From Chelativorans sp. ZYF759 (lineage in GTDB: Bacteria > Pseudomonadota > Alphaproteobacteria > Rhizobiales > Rhizobiaceae), in NCBI RefSeq assembly GCF_012911015.1, contig NZ_WVVV01000005.1, forward strand, positions 62,255 through 126,254: a DNA stretch of 64,000 nt, given 5' to 3'. The position numbers and the translations under genes are program-made. The notes beneath the pieces were generated by a model that did not search any database, had not been told where the DNA came from, and saw only the letters and a program-made list of their open reading frames with translations. This document shows, one piece after another, positions 16,856 to 26,716 of the stretch (the first letter of the stretch is position 1; each line of letters starts with the position of its first letter).

Positions 16856-18030
16856 GCTGATTCTTTCTTTTCCAGTTCGGCCAGGATTTCCTGCGTGTGT
16901 TCCCCGAGCCTCGGGGAGGGGCGCTGATATTGCAGCGGCGTCCCGCTCATCACCATCGGCGCGCGCACCGAGGGCAACATGTTGCCCTGTCCGTCATCAA
17001 GGTCCATCCTCATGCCGCGCGCAAGAACCTGCGGGTCCTCGAACATCTGGGCGATGTTGTTGATGGGACTTGCCGGCACGGATGCCTTCTCCAGTTCGGC
17101 CAGCAACGGGTCGCGATCCCATTGTGCCAGCGCAGCTATGATCGTCTCGCGCAGCCTTGAACGGTTGGTCACGCGCGCGGGATTGGTCGCAAAGTCGGGA
17201 TCGACGGCCAGCTGTTCAAGTCCCACGACCTTGCAGAAACGTTGGAACTGCCCGTCATTGCCCACCGCCAATACCATATACCCGTCGCGCACGGGCAGCA
17301 CCTCGTAGGGCGCGATGTTCATGTGCGCGTTGCCCATCTGGACCGGGACGTTTCCGGAGACCAGGTAGTTCAGGTTCTGGTTGCCGAGGATCGAGACCTG
17401 GGTGTCGAGCAGCGCCATGTCGATATGCTGGCCTTCGCCCGTCTTTTCGGCATGGCGCAAGGCGGCCTGGATCGCGATCACCGCATAGAGGCCCGTGAAG
17501 ATGTCGGAGACTGCAACGCCCACCTTCTGCGGCTCTCGCCCGGCCTCGCCGGTAATCGACATCAGTCCGCCGATTCCCTGGATGATGAAGTCGTAGCCGG
17601 CGCGGGCCGCATAGGGTCCGGATTGGCCGAAGCCGGTGATCGAACAATAGACGAGGCGCGGGTTGATCGACTTCAGGCTCTCGTAATCGAGCCCGTATTT
17701 CTTGAGCCCGCCGGACTTGAAGTTCTCGATCAGCACGTCGGCCGTGGCGATCAGCCGGCGCAGCGTGTCCGCGCCTTCGGGCTGGGAGAAATCGATGGCG
17801 ACGGAGCGCTTTCCGCGATTGGTCGAATGGTAATAGGCCGCCGACAGGTTCTCGCCGTCGTGGCCCATGATGAAGGGAGGCCCCCATTTGCGCGTGTCAT
17901 CGCCGCCATCCGGGTTCTCCACCTTGACGACGTCGGCACCCAGATCGGCGAGCACCTGACCCGCCCAGGGCCCCGCCAGGATGCGGGCGAGTTCGATCAC
18001 GCGGATACCGGCGAGGGGCGGCTGTGTCAT
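16852..18030 (-). CDS. CaiB/BaiF family (class III) CoA-transferase
   Basis: This 392-residue CoA-transferase moves CoA between carboxylic acids through an aspartyl anhydride. The catalytic Asp is probably D176 in V-A-V-S-D-I-F-T-G-L-Y. The Rossmann start V-I-E-L-A-R-I-L-A-G-P-W and the R-G-K-R-S-V segment fit the family. It is the first gene of the leftward operon leading into the ThDP enzyme and glycosylation genes. Acyl donor and acceptor are unknown. Confidence 0.93.
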   Translation of the reverse strand: MTQPPLAGIRVIELARILAGPWAGQVLADLGADVVKVENPDGGDDTRKWGPPFIMGHDGENLSAAYYHSTNRGKRSVAIDFSQPEGADTLRRLIATADVLIENFKSGGLKKYGLDYESLKSINPRLVYCSITGFGQSGPYAARAGYDFIIQGIGGLMSITGEAGREPQKVGVAVSDIFTGLYAVIAIQAALRHAEKTGEGQHIDMALLDTQVSILGNQNLNYLVSGNVPVQMGNAHMNIAPYEVLPVRDGYMVLAVGNDGQFQRFCKVVGLEQLAVDPDFATNPARVTNRSRLRETIIAALAQWDRDPLLAELEKASVPASPINNIAQMFEDPQVLARGMRMDLDDGQGNMLPSVRAPMVMSGTPLQYQRPSPRLGEHTQEILAELEKKESA

Positions 18031-18085
18031 GTGCTGAATCGGCTCCGTTCGAGTTGCCGCTTGCTAGCAGGAGTTGGGCGCGACG

Positions 18086-19018
18086 TCACGGACTTGCGGT
18101 TGAGCCAGCAACCGCTTCGAGCCATTCGACGAAATCGTCCCGGATGATATCGCGATTCAAGCTGTTCACCAGATCATGCCGCTGATCGGGGTAGTGCCTC
18201 GAGACGAGATTCGAAAACCGCGATTGGCTCAGGCGGCGGGTGAAGTCGGCGACCATCTCGCCCTGTCTCGTGACCGGGTCCGCGCCGCCATGCGCGACAT
18301 GGAGTGGCAGGTCTCGCGGCATGTTCAGCCAGCCGGTCTTCCTGGTCGTCTTTTGCGCCAGCCACAACATGTCCAGCCAGGCTCGGATGGTCGGCTCGAC
18401 GCCGCAGCGTTCATCCGCGACATAGTCGTTGACGACGGCCGGGTCGTCGCTCAACCAGTCGAAATCCGTGCGGCCCGCGCCGATCTTTCGATTCCACCCG
18501 GCGAGCATCCTGCGCATCGTGGGGGATGGCATGTCGGAGCCCAGCCTGAAGCGCTCCCATCGCAGCATTCCGCCCAGAAACCGGGCCGCGTAGTCGCTTA
18601 CCGCCGGCATGTTCCAGAAGGCAGCGCCGGCAAGGCGCGGGGCATGGCGGACGAGGAAGCTGTAGGCGATCAGCGCGCCCGACCCCTGGCCGAAGACGAT
18701 CACCGGCAGGCCCTTTTGCTCGGCGGTGATAAATTCGTGAAGGTCCCTGAGGTCCGCATCCACCATCTGGATGCCTGCCCATCCGCCCGAGGGCATTCCG
18801 GCGGCCCGTGTCCGGCCGTGGCCGCGATGGTCGATCGTGTAGGCGTGAAATCCGTTATGGGCGAGGTGGCGGGCGAAGCCGTCGTAGCGGGCGCCATGTT
18901 CGCCCAAACCGTGGTTGATCTGAACGATGCCGCGCGCGTCCGTGGCCAGGTGCCTGCGGACATGCAGGCTCGCACCCTGGAAGGCCGGCAGCTCGAGGAT
19001 TTCGGTCGGGGCGTTCAT
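18086..19018 (-). CDS. Alpha/beta hydrolase, serine aminopeptidase S33 / monoacylglycerol lipase-like
   Basis: From MNAPTEILELP this is a 310-residue hydrolase. The oxyanion segment is I-N-H-G-L-G-E-H, followed by D-H-R-G-H-G-R-T. The nucleophile elbow is G-Q-G-S-G, variant of G-H-S-x-G. Late Asp and His (H-G-G-A-D-P and Y-P-D-Q-R-H-D) complete the triad. An ATG 63 bases upstream would add a poorly conserved extension. It is 55 bases upstream of the CoA-transferase on the same strand and may share its transcript. Probably a lysophospholipase or monoglyceride lipase. Confidence 0.85.
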   Translation of the reverse strand: MNAPTEILELPAFQGASLHVRRHLATDARGIVQINHGLGEHGARYDGFARHLAHNGFHAYTIDHRGHGRTRAAGMPSGGWAGIQMVDADLRDLHEFITAEQKGLPVIVFGQGSGALIAYSFLVRHAPRLAGAAFWNMPAVSDYAARFLGGMLRWERFRLGSDMPSPTMRRMLAGWNRKIGAGRTDFDWLSDDPAVVNDYVADERCGVEPTIRAWLDMLWLAQKTTRKTGWLNMPRDLPLHVAHGGADPVTRQGEMVADFTRRLSQSRFSNLVSRHYPDQRHDLVNSLNRDIIRDDFVEWLEAVAGSTASP

Positions 19019-19266
19019 GGCGAATGGAACTCTGGCTCTTGCGGCGCCGAGATACAATGCTCGGGACGCCGGCCCCTTCACTCATCGCGGATTGAGGGAC
19101 ACGCCAGGATCGCGCGCGCCGCCGGTGCGAGGGCCGCGTCGCGATCGCCATGCGCAGTCAATGTGCAGTGCAAAAAGATGCCGTTATTGTGGGCAATCCC
19201 TCTTGCCAAGCAACCTGCGAGGCTGTTTCATGCCAGCCATCGAAAAAGACTTCCAGAGGGGTTTCC

Positions 19267-20292
19267 ATGATCACGCGCAGATTGTTCAATCTGGCCGCCG
19301 CCACCGTGCTCGCAGGCGCGGCGTTCGTTGCCACGCCGGCGGTTGCCCAAACCAACATTGCCTTCACCCTCGACTGGCGCTTCGAGGGGCCGGCAGCCGG
19401 CTTCTTCCTTGCCCAGGATAACGGGTATTTCGAGGAAGAGGGTCTCAACGTCACCATCGACACGGGTGCCGGCTCGGTCGAAGCCATTCCGCGCGTCGCC
19501 ACCGGCACCTACCAGATGGGTTTTGGCGACATCAACTCACTGATCAAGTTCCTGGACCAGGATCCCGATCAGGACGTGCGGGCCGTGATGATGGTCTATG
19601 AGACGCCCACCTTCGCTGTGGTGGGACGCCGCTCGCTCGGCATTACGGAAGACCCGCAGTCGCTGGAAGGCAAGACCCTTGGCGCCCCGCCGCCGGATGG
19701 AGCCTTCGCGCAATGGCCTGCCTTCGTTGATGTTGCCGGCCTCGATACCGACACCATCACCATCGAGAGCATCGGCTTTCCCGTGCGCGAGCCGATGCTT
19801 GCCCAGGGCGATGTCGACGCGGTCTTCGGCTTTGCTTTCTCCGTCATCCTGAACCTCAAGGCGCAGGGCGTGGAAGAGGACGACATCGTGCCGATCCTGA
19901 TGGCCGAGCACGGGCTCGATCTCTATGGCAACGCCATTCTCGTCAACACCAACTTCGCCGAAGAGAACCCGGAGGCGGTGCGCGGCTTCCTGCGCGCCCT
20001 GACCAAGGGTTTTCGTGACGCCGCCAACGATGTCGAGGCCGGCATCGACGCCGTGTTGCAGCGCGCCGAGATCCTCAACCGCGATGTCGAGATCGAACGC
20101 CTGACCATGGCCAACGAGATGAACATCAACACGGCCTACGTCCAGGAAAACGGCTTTGGCGATATCGACATGGACCGCCTTCAGCGCGCCTTCGACCAGC
20201 TGACCGTCTCCATGGGCCTGACCGGTGCCGTCGGCCCGGAGGACGTGGTCGACATGCAGTTCCTGCCGCCGGCAGAAGAGCGGATGTTCTGA
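19267..20292 (+). CDS. ABC transporter substrate-binding protein, NMT1/THI5-like
   Basis: This 341-residue periplasmic protein has a signal peptide ending T-P-A-V-A-Q (cleavage near residue 29). The NMT1-like domain begins F-T-L-D-W-R-F-E-G-P, with A-Q-D-N-G-Y-F-E-E-E-G-L. This family binds thiamine-pyrimidine precursors, sulfonates, taurine or nitrate. The D-W at the start resembles pyrimidine-binding members, but no TPP riboswitch is visible in the 248-base leader. ATPase and permease genes follow. Confidence 0.88.
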   Translation: MITRRLFNLAAATVLAGAAFVATPAVAQTNIAFTLDWRFEGPAAGFFLAQDNGYFEEEGLNVTIDTGAGSVEAIPRVATGTYQMGFGDINSLIKFLDQDPDQDVRAVMMVYETPTFAVVGRRSLGITEDPQSLEGKTLGAPPPDGAFAQWPAFVDVAGLDTDTITIESIGFPVREPMLAQGDVDAVFGFAFSVILNLKAQGVEEDDIVPILMAEHGLDLYGNAILVNTNFAEENPEAVRGFLRALTKGFRDAANDVEAGIDAVLQRAEILNRDVEIERLTMANEMNINTAYVQENGFGDIDMDRLQRAFDQLTVSMGLTGAVGPEDVVDMQFLPPAEERMF

Positions 20293-20375
20293 CCACCGGT
20301 CATAGTGACCATCCGAGCTTCCCTCCGGTCCAGCGGGCCGGGGGGACTCATTCCTGAAGATGTGATTCCGACACC

Positions 20376-21167
20376 ATGACCCAACCACTGGTCACGATCG
20401 ACAAGGTCGAGATGCGATATGGCGGAGATGGCGGCGTACTCGCCGTCCAGGACCTGACGCTATCGGTCAACAAGGGCGAGTTCGCGGCCGTGGTCGGCCC
20501 CTCGGGCTGCGGCAAGTCGACCCTGATGCGCCTGGTGACCGGCCTGCACATTCCGCAGAAGGGGGATGTCATCGTCGCCGGCTCGAAGGTGACCAAGCCG
20601 ATCTCCATCGTCGGCATGGCATTCCAGAACCCGACCATGCTGCCCTGGCGTACGACGCTCGACAATGTCCTCTTGCCGCTCGAGATTGTCGAAAAACACC
20701 GCAAGCGCCTGCGCCGCCACAAGGCGGAGTATGTCGAACAGGCCGAAGCCCTGCTCGAAATGGTGGGGCTGAAGGGTTTTGGCGACAAGTTCCCCTGGCA
20801 GCTTTCGGGCGGCATGCAGCAGCGCGCCAATCTCTGCCGCGCGCTCATCCACAAGCCGGAACTCCTGATGCTGGACGAGCCTTTCGGCGCGCTCGACGCG
20901 TTTACCCGCGAGGAGTTGTGGCAGGTCATCCGCGACCTGCATGCCGCCCAGGGCGTGACGATCGTGCTCGTGACCCACGATCTGCGCGAAGCGGCGTTTC
21001 TGGCCGACCGGATTTTCGTCATGTCGGCGCGCCCGGGGCGCATCACACGCGAGCACGCGATCACGTTCCCGCGTCCGCGGGAGCTTGAACTCATGTATGA
21101 GCGCGACTTCACCGAAAAGGTCCATGAGCTGCGCGGCGAGATCGCCGATGCGAGGCAGGCGGCATGA
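20376..21167 (+). CDS. ABC transporter ATP-binding protein (SsuB/TauB-like)
   Basis: This 263-residue ATPase has Walker A G-P-S-G-C-G-K-S-T, a Q-loop in A-F-Q-N-P, signature L-S-G-G-M-Q-Q-R and Walker B L-L-M-L-D-E-P-F, then the H-loop T-H-D. It energises the importer with the proteins encoded on either side, and overlaps the permease start by four bases. Confidence 0.95.
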   Translation: MTQPLVTIDKVEMRYGGDGGVLAVQDLTLSVNKGEFAAVVGPSGCGKSTLMRLVTGLHIPQKGDVIVAGSKVTKPISIVGMAFQNPTMLPWRTTLDNVLLPLEIVEKHRKRLRRHKAEYVEQAEALLEMVGLKGFGDKFPWQLSGGMQQRANLCRALIHKPELLMLDEPFGALDAFTREELWQVIRDLHAAQGVTIVLVTHDLREAAFLADRIFVMSARPGRITREHAITFPRPRELELMYERDFTEKVHELRGEIADARQAA

Positions 21168-21997
21168 GCGTCACCGGAAACCCCGACAACTCTCCAGTGG
21201 AAGCCGCCGTCGCCGAGCGGCGCAAGCGGTGGACGATCGACTGGATCAAGCTCGCACCGTGGCTCTACACGATCGGCCTGTTCGCCATCTGGGAGGCGGC
21301 GGTCTGGATTTTCGGCATCCGCCAGACGGTGCTGCCCGCGCCGTCGGCCATCGCCGGGGCCCTGTACCAGTACTGGCCGGCCATCCAGCGCCATTCGATC
21401 CAGACGCTTTTCACCACCACGCTCGGCTTCGCCATGGCCGTGGTGGGCGGGCTGGCGCTCGGCCTGCTCATCGGCTGGTCGCGGGTGATCTATGCCGGCC
21501 TCTACCCGATCATGGTCGGCTTCAATGCCATCCCCAAAGTCGCCGTGGTCCCCATCCTGGTCATCTGGTTCGGCATCGGCACCATTCCGGCCGTGCTGAC
21601 CGCCTTCCTGATCGCCTTCTTCCCGATCGTGGTCAATGTCGCCACCGGCCTTGCCACGATCGAGCCCGAGACGGAGGACGTGCTGCGCGCGCTGGGGGCC
21701 AAGAAGATGGACATCATGCTGAAGGTCGGCATCCCGCGCTCGATGCCCTATTTCTTCGGCTCGCTGAAGATCGCGATCACGCTGGCCTTTGTCGGCTCGG
21801 TCATCTCCGAGACGATCGCGGCCAATTCCGGCTTGGGCTACATGATGGCCTTCGCCCAGTCTCAGTTCAACGTGCCGCTGGTCTTTGCCGGCCTGATCAT
21901 GCTCGCCGTCGAGGGCATCGCCATGTACGCGCTGATGGCCTGGATCGAGATGCGCTCGACCAAATGGGCCCACCGCTCGCAGACCATGGGGATGTGA
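21164..21997 (+). CDS. ABC transporter permease (SsuC/TauC-like)
   Basis: The 277-residue inner-membrane protein has about six helices and the cytoplasmic coupling motif E-D-V-L-R-A-L-G-A-K-K (EAA loop). L-P-A-P-S-A-I near the N-terminus is typical of the SsuC family. It is translationally coupled to the ATPase gene. Substrate as for the binding protein. Confidence 0.94.
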   Translation: MSVTGNPDNSPVEAAVAERRKRWTIDWIKLAPWLYTIGLFAIWEAAVWIFGIRQTVLPAPSAIAGALYQYWPAIQRHSIQTLFTTTLGFAMAVVGGLALGLLIGWSRVIYAGLYPIMVGFNAIPKVAVVPILVIWFGIGTIPAVLTAFLIAFFPIVVNVATGLATIEPETEDVLRALGAKKMDIMLKVGIPRSMPYFFGSLKIAITLAFVGSVISETIAANSGLGYMMAFAQSQFNVPLVFAGLIMLAVEGIAMYALMAWIEMRSTKWAHRSQTMGM

Positions 21998-22017
21998 GTT
22001 GAAACCGAACCATCGGC

Positions 22018-22046
22018 CTCCTTCCGCGTTGGCCCCGCGGAAGGAG
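22018..22046. terminator. Strong hairpin after the ABC importer operon
   Basis: CTCCTTCCGCG (22018-22028) pairs perfectly with CGCGGAAGGAG (22036-22046) across a seven-base loop. It follows the permease stop by 20 bases. No U-tract follows, so it may be a terminator-like or RNA-stabilising stem. Confidence 0.55.
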
Positions 22047-22148
22047 ATGCCAGGTGTCGATACGCACAACATGGATGCGGGCTGAGCCGAGCCGGTCTAC
22101 CGGCAGGACCGAAAGCGCGCGGCGGCGCGCACTGGCCCTGCACATCTG

Positions 22149-23345
22149 ATGTCGTTGCCTGCGTTCCCCATCGAAGACGTCATCGTCCAGTTCGCGGTCG
22201 TCGTCGTGGCCGCCCTCCTGGTGCAGCTCCTGTTCGAACGGACGCGGGTGCCGGGCATCATCGGGCTTCTGCTTCTCGGCATGGCGATCGGTCCGGGCGC
22301 GCTCTCGATCCTGCCCACCGAGCCGGTGATCGAACTGTTCGGGTCGCTCGGGCTCCTCTACATCATGTTTCTTGCTGGCGCCGAGATCGATCTCGACCAC
22401 GTGCGCAGTCACAAGCGGGAGGCGGCATCCTTCGGTGTGCTGGCCTTCGTGCTGGCATTCGTGCCGGCAACGGGGATTGCGCTGCTTTTCGGGCTGGATT
22501 GGCCGGGAGCGCTGCTTGTCGGCGCGGCGCTGTCTTCGCATACGCTGGTGGCCTATCCGATGATCAGCCGGTTCGGCCTTGCCCACCAGCCCGCCATCGT
22601 CACGGCGACCGGGGGCACGCTGCTCACGGACACGGCCGCCCTGCTGGTTCTCGTCATGGTCATCCAGCTGGCGACCGGCGACGGGCTGGCAGGCGTGGTG
22701 GCCACCTTTGGCATGCTGGCGGTTCTCGCCGCGGCGGGCCTTCTGCTCGTTCCCCGTCTCGCCCGCTCAATGCTCGGCTCCGCCTATATCACGATGCCGG
22801 AACGCGCGTTGTTCCTTGTCGCCGTGCTGCTCTTGCTGGCGCTTGCCGCCGAACTCGCCGGGGGCGAAGACATTCTGGGTGCCTTCCTTGCCGGCGTCTG
22901 CCTCAACCGCGCTCTGCACAGCCGCAAGGAACTGCGCGAGAACCTGCAGTTTGTCGGCCACATGCTCTTCGTTCCCTTCTTCTTCGTGGAAACCGGCATG
23001 CGTCTCGAGCTGGAGGCGCTGGGCGCGCTGCAGACCTGGGGCATGGCGGCTGCGCTGGCCGCCATTGTGTTCGTCACCAAGGGTGCGGCGGCGTGGTCCG
23101 TCGCAAGGTCATTCGGCTACGGCAACGACGCTCGCCTGGCAATCGCCAGCCTGTCCTTCCCGCAGGCAGCCGCCACGCTCGCGGTCGTCTATCTCGGGCT
23201 CGAACTCGACCTTGTCGATGCGGTGACGGTTGATGCCGTCATCATCGTCATCTTCATCACCTGCCTGGTGGGGCCGATGCTGACCTGGGTCGCGGCGAAC
23301 CGGATGAAGAAGCACCGTGAGGGGAGCGCCGGGGCCGATGGCTAG
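22149..23345 (+). CDS. Cation:proton antiporter, CPA2 (KefB-like membrane domain)
   Basis: This 398-residue membrane protein has about 12-13 helices. Helix segments such as G-L-L-Y-I-M-F-L-A-G-A-E-I-D and the D-T-A-A-L-L-V-L pair are typical of Na/H or K/H exchangers. The C-terminal TrkA-N regulatory domain of full KefB is absent. It exchanges Na or K for protons. It ends four bases into the convergent DUF4112 gene. Confidence 0.88.
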   Translation: MSLPAFPIEDVIVQFAVVVVAALLVQLLFERTRVPGIIGLLLLGMAIGPGALSILPTEPVIELFGSLGLLYIMFLAGAEIDLDHVRSHKREAASFGVLAFVLAFVPATGIALLFGLDWPGALLVGAALSSHTLVAYPMISRFGLAHQPAIVTATGGTLLTDTAALLVLVMVIQLATGDGLAGVVATFGMLAVLAAAGLLLVPRLARSMLGSAYITMPERALFLVAVLLLLALAAELAGGEDILGAFLAGVCLNRALHSRKELRENLQFVGHMLFVPFFFVETGMRLELEALGALQTWGMAAALAAIVFVTKGAAAWSVARSFGYGNDARLAIASLSFPQAAATLAVVYLGLELDLVDAVTVDAVIIVIFITCLVGPMLTWVAANRMKKHREGSAGADG

Positions 23346-23743
23346 CCTTCGCGCGTGTCCTCGAGATGGCGCCTGAGCAGCGCCACGTTGCGTTTGGAGA
23401 CCTTGAAGAAGACGTCGAATACGGTGCCTGCCACCGGCACCGAACCGACCGCCACGTCGATGCCGACATTGAGCATCATGCGGATGATCAGGCTGCGCGG
23501 GGCACCATGGCGCGCGGCCTGATGCACCACATAGGCCGCCATCAATCCGCCGGCTGCGTCTCCCACCACCGGAACGAGCGACACCATCTGATCGAATCCG
23601 AAGCGGATCGGCGTTCCAGGAATGCGGAACCGGGAATCGAGCACGAAAGCCAGTTTGTCGAGCCGCTCGAGGGCACGGGCGCGAGCCTCTCTCGTCAGGC
23701 GCGGATGGGTCGCGTAGGGCGCCTCGGCGGCAGTCATCGTCAT
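23342..23743 (-). CDS. DUF4112 domain-containing protein
   Basis: This 133-residue protein carries the DUF4112 pattern: L-D-K-L-A-F-V-L-D-S-R-F-R-I-P-G-T, G-F-D-Q-M-V-S-L-V-P-V-V-G-D-A-A-G and V-G-S-V-P-V-A-G-T-V-F-D. The two hydrophobic stretches look membrane-associated. The family has no assigned function. It diverges from the BLUF gene. Confidence 0.9.
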   Translation of the reverse strand: MTMTAAEAPYATHPRLTREARARALERLDKLAFVLDSRFRIPGTPIRFGFDQMVSLVPVVGDAAGGLMAAYVVHQAARHGAPRSLIIRMMLNVGIDVAVGSVPVAGTVFDVFFKVSKRNVALLRRHLEDTREG

Positions 23744-23869
23744 CGGCTCCAGGGATATGCAGAAAGTCCTGCGGATCGTGTTCAGGTAGGGTGAACCTTA
23801 ACTTCCTGCAAAGCGTTGAGGCCTACGCTGGGTTCCCTGTGAACCGACCTTATTGCGGAGCCGCCGGAA

Positions 23870-24301
23870 ATGTCCGTCTACCAACTGCTCTATGTCAGCG
23901 GCGCGTCCGGCGCCGTCACCGAAGCGGAGATCGAGCAGATACTTTCGTCGTCCCGACGCAACAATGCCGCGCTGGGCGTCACGGGCATGCTTCTCTATTC
24001 CGATGGCGCCTTCATCCAGGTGCTCGAGGGCGACGAGAAAACCGTGAAGGCGCTGGCGCGCCGGATCAGCCATGATCGGCGCCACAGGAACTATATGGTG
24101 CTGTGCGAGCAGTTCGCGGAGGAACGCGCATTCGCCGATTGGCAGATGGGCTTCAAGCGGCTGGACCCGCAGCGTGCCGGCGACAGGGCCGTTTTCGAAG
24201 CGACGCGCCCGGCACTGGAGGGGCGCATCGCGACGGGAGATGGCGGCATCATGCTGGAGACGGTGACCGCCTTTTCCCGCGATTTCCTGCGTGCCGCCTG
24301 A
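23870..24301 (+). CDS. Stand-alone BLUF-domain blue-light photoreceptor
   Basis: This 143-residue protein consists of one BLUF domain (about 1-95) and a short helical C-terminus. All FAD photocycle residues are present by alignment with AppA: Y8, N32, Q50, W91 and M93. The core is G-V-T-G-M-L-L-Y-S-D-G-A-F-I-Q-V-L-E-G. No EAL or cyclase output domain exists, so signalling must use a partner protein. Confidence 0.93.
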   Translation: MSVYQLLYVSGASGAVTEAEIEQILSSSRRNNAALGVTGMLLYSDGAFIQVLEGDEKTVKALARRISHDRRHRNYMVLCEQFAEERAFADWQMGFKRLDPQRAGDRAVFEATRPALEGRIATGDGGIMLETVTAFSRDFLRAA

Positions 24302-24305
24302 GGCC

Positions 24306-24617
24306 TCACGCCTCGATCGTCTCGCCCAGCAAATTGTCGACAACGATTGGTGTCTCGAAATAGCGGATCTGGGGCTCTCCCCCGTAGCGCCGGCGCACGC
24401 TTTCGCGCCACGCCGCGTCATGGGCGGCCTCGGCAGCCGCACGGTTCTTCCAGAGATAGAAGGCGCCGGCCATGCCGGCCTCGGCGTCATAGACGAATGT
24501 CTTGCGGATCAGATCGGCATTGGCGCGCCATTTCGGCGAGACCTCGCGCATGCCCTCCACGATTTTTTCGCGGCTGATGCCCTGGGGCAGGGGGAACAGG
24601 ACGTATTCGGTGATCAT
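24306..24617 (-). CDS. YdhR-like dimeric alpha/beta-barrel protein (putative monooxygenase)
   Basis: This 103-residue protein has a ferredoxin-like fold pattern, with [18 protein letters not shown] and a C-terminal I-R-Y-F-E-T-P-I segment seen in YdhR/ABM-type proteins. Members often act as small monooxygenases or polyketide-like cyclases. The role here is unknown. Convergent with the BLUF gene, four bases apart. Confidence 0.7.
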   Translation of the reverse strand: MITEYVLFPLPQGISREKIVEGMREVSPKWRANADLIRKTFVYDAEAGMAGAFYLWKNRAAAEAAHDAAWRESVRRRYGGEPQIRYFETPIVVDNLLGETIEA

Positions 24618-24729
24618 TCAGGTGTCTCCTCCGACAGACGGCCCGTCCGCATTGCCCTTGGCCGTCATTTCGCATAGATACGGCGCGAATTCGATTTCCC
24701 CTTTCAGGACACAGGAGGCCGACGCGCGC

Positions 24730-26379
<1,650 letters not shown>

Positions 26380-26396
26380 GGATCGCAGCAGGCGAG

Positions 26397-26699
26397 TTAA
26401 CCAAAGGCCTTCTGCGATTCTTTCCGCATGCGCCGCGTCATGATTCCTTTGGCGATCCGTTCGCTGCGATATCGACCGACTTCCTCGTAGTCGGGAGAGT
26501 CGTCCGCGCTGGCTGGGGATACATAGACAATATGCTCGCCCGCTTCCTGCTCAATGTAGCCGGACAAATCTTCGCTTTCGAAAGGGGAAGAGTCACCTGC
26601 GCCGCAATAGGGGCACTCGTCGTCACATTGGCATGACCATTCGTCAGTCCAGTGTTCGCCGCAACGATAGCATTCATGATGGTTGAGGAACCAAGCCAT
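26397..26699 (-). CDS. Small Cys-rich (zinc-ribbon-like) protein paired with the DpnI-like gene
   Basis: From MAWFLNHHEC this is a 100-residue protein whose N-terminus holds C-Y-R-C-G, W-S-C-Q-C and C-P-Y-C-G pairs, likely two zinc sites. An acidic middle and a basic tail (R-Y-R-S-E-R-I-A-K-G-I-M-T-R-R-M-R-K) follow. An ATG at 26720 overlaps the DpnI-like stop by four bases but adds seven unconserved residues. It may be cotranscribed with the nuclease. Function unknown. Confidence 0.7.
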   Translation of the reverse strand: MAWFLNHHECYRCGEHWTDEWSCQCDDECPYCGAGDSSPFESEDLSGYIEQEAGEHIVYVSPASADDSPDYEEVGRYRSERIAKGIMTRRMRKESQKAFG

Positions 26700-26716
26700 C
26701 GTGCCCCGCCTCTCGT

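Noticed and set aside
15203-18030. Oxalyl-CoA decarboxylase with formyl-CoA transferase (oxalate degradation)
   Set aside because: The pairing is suggestive, but the ThDP enzyme has the acetolactate-synthase-like N-terminus and no clear oxalyl-CoA signature. The function was left open.
19019-19266. TPP riboswitch before the NMT1-type ABC importer
   Set aside because: The conserved CTGAGA and ACCTGATC elements are not seen.
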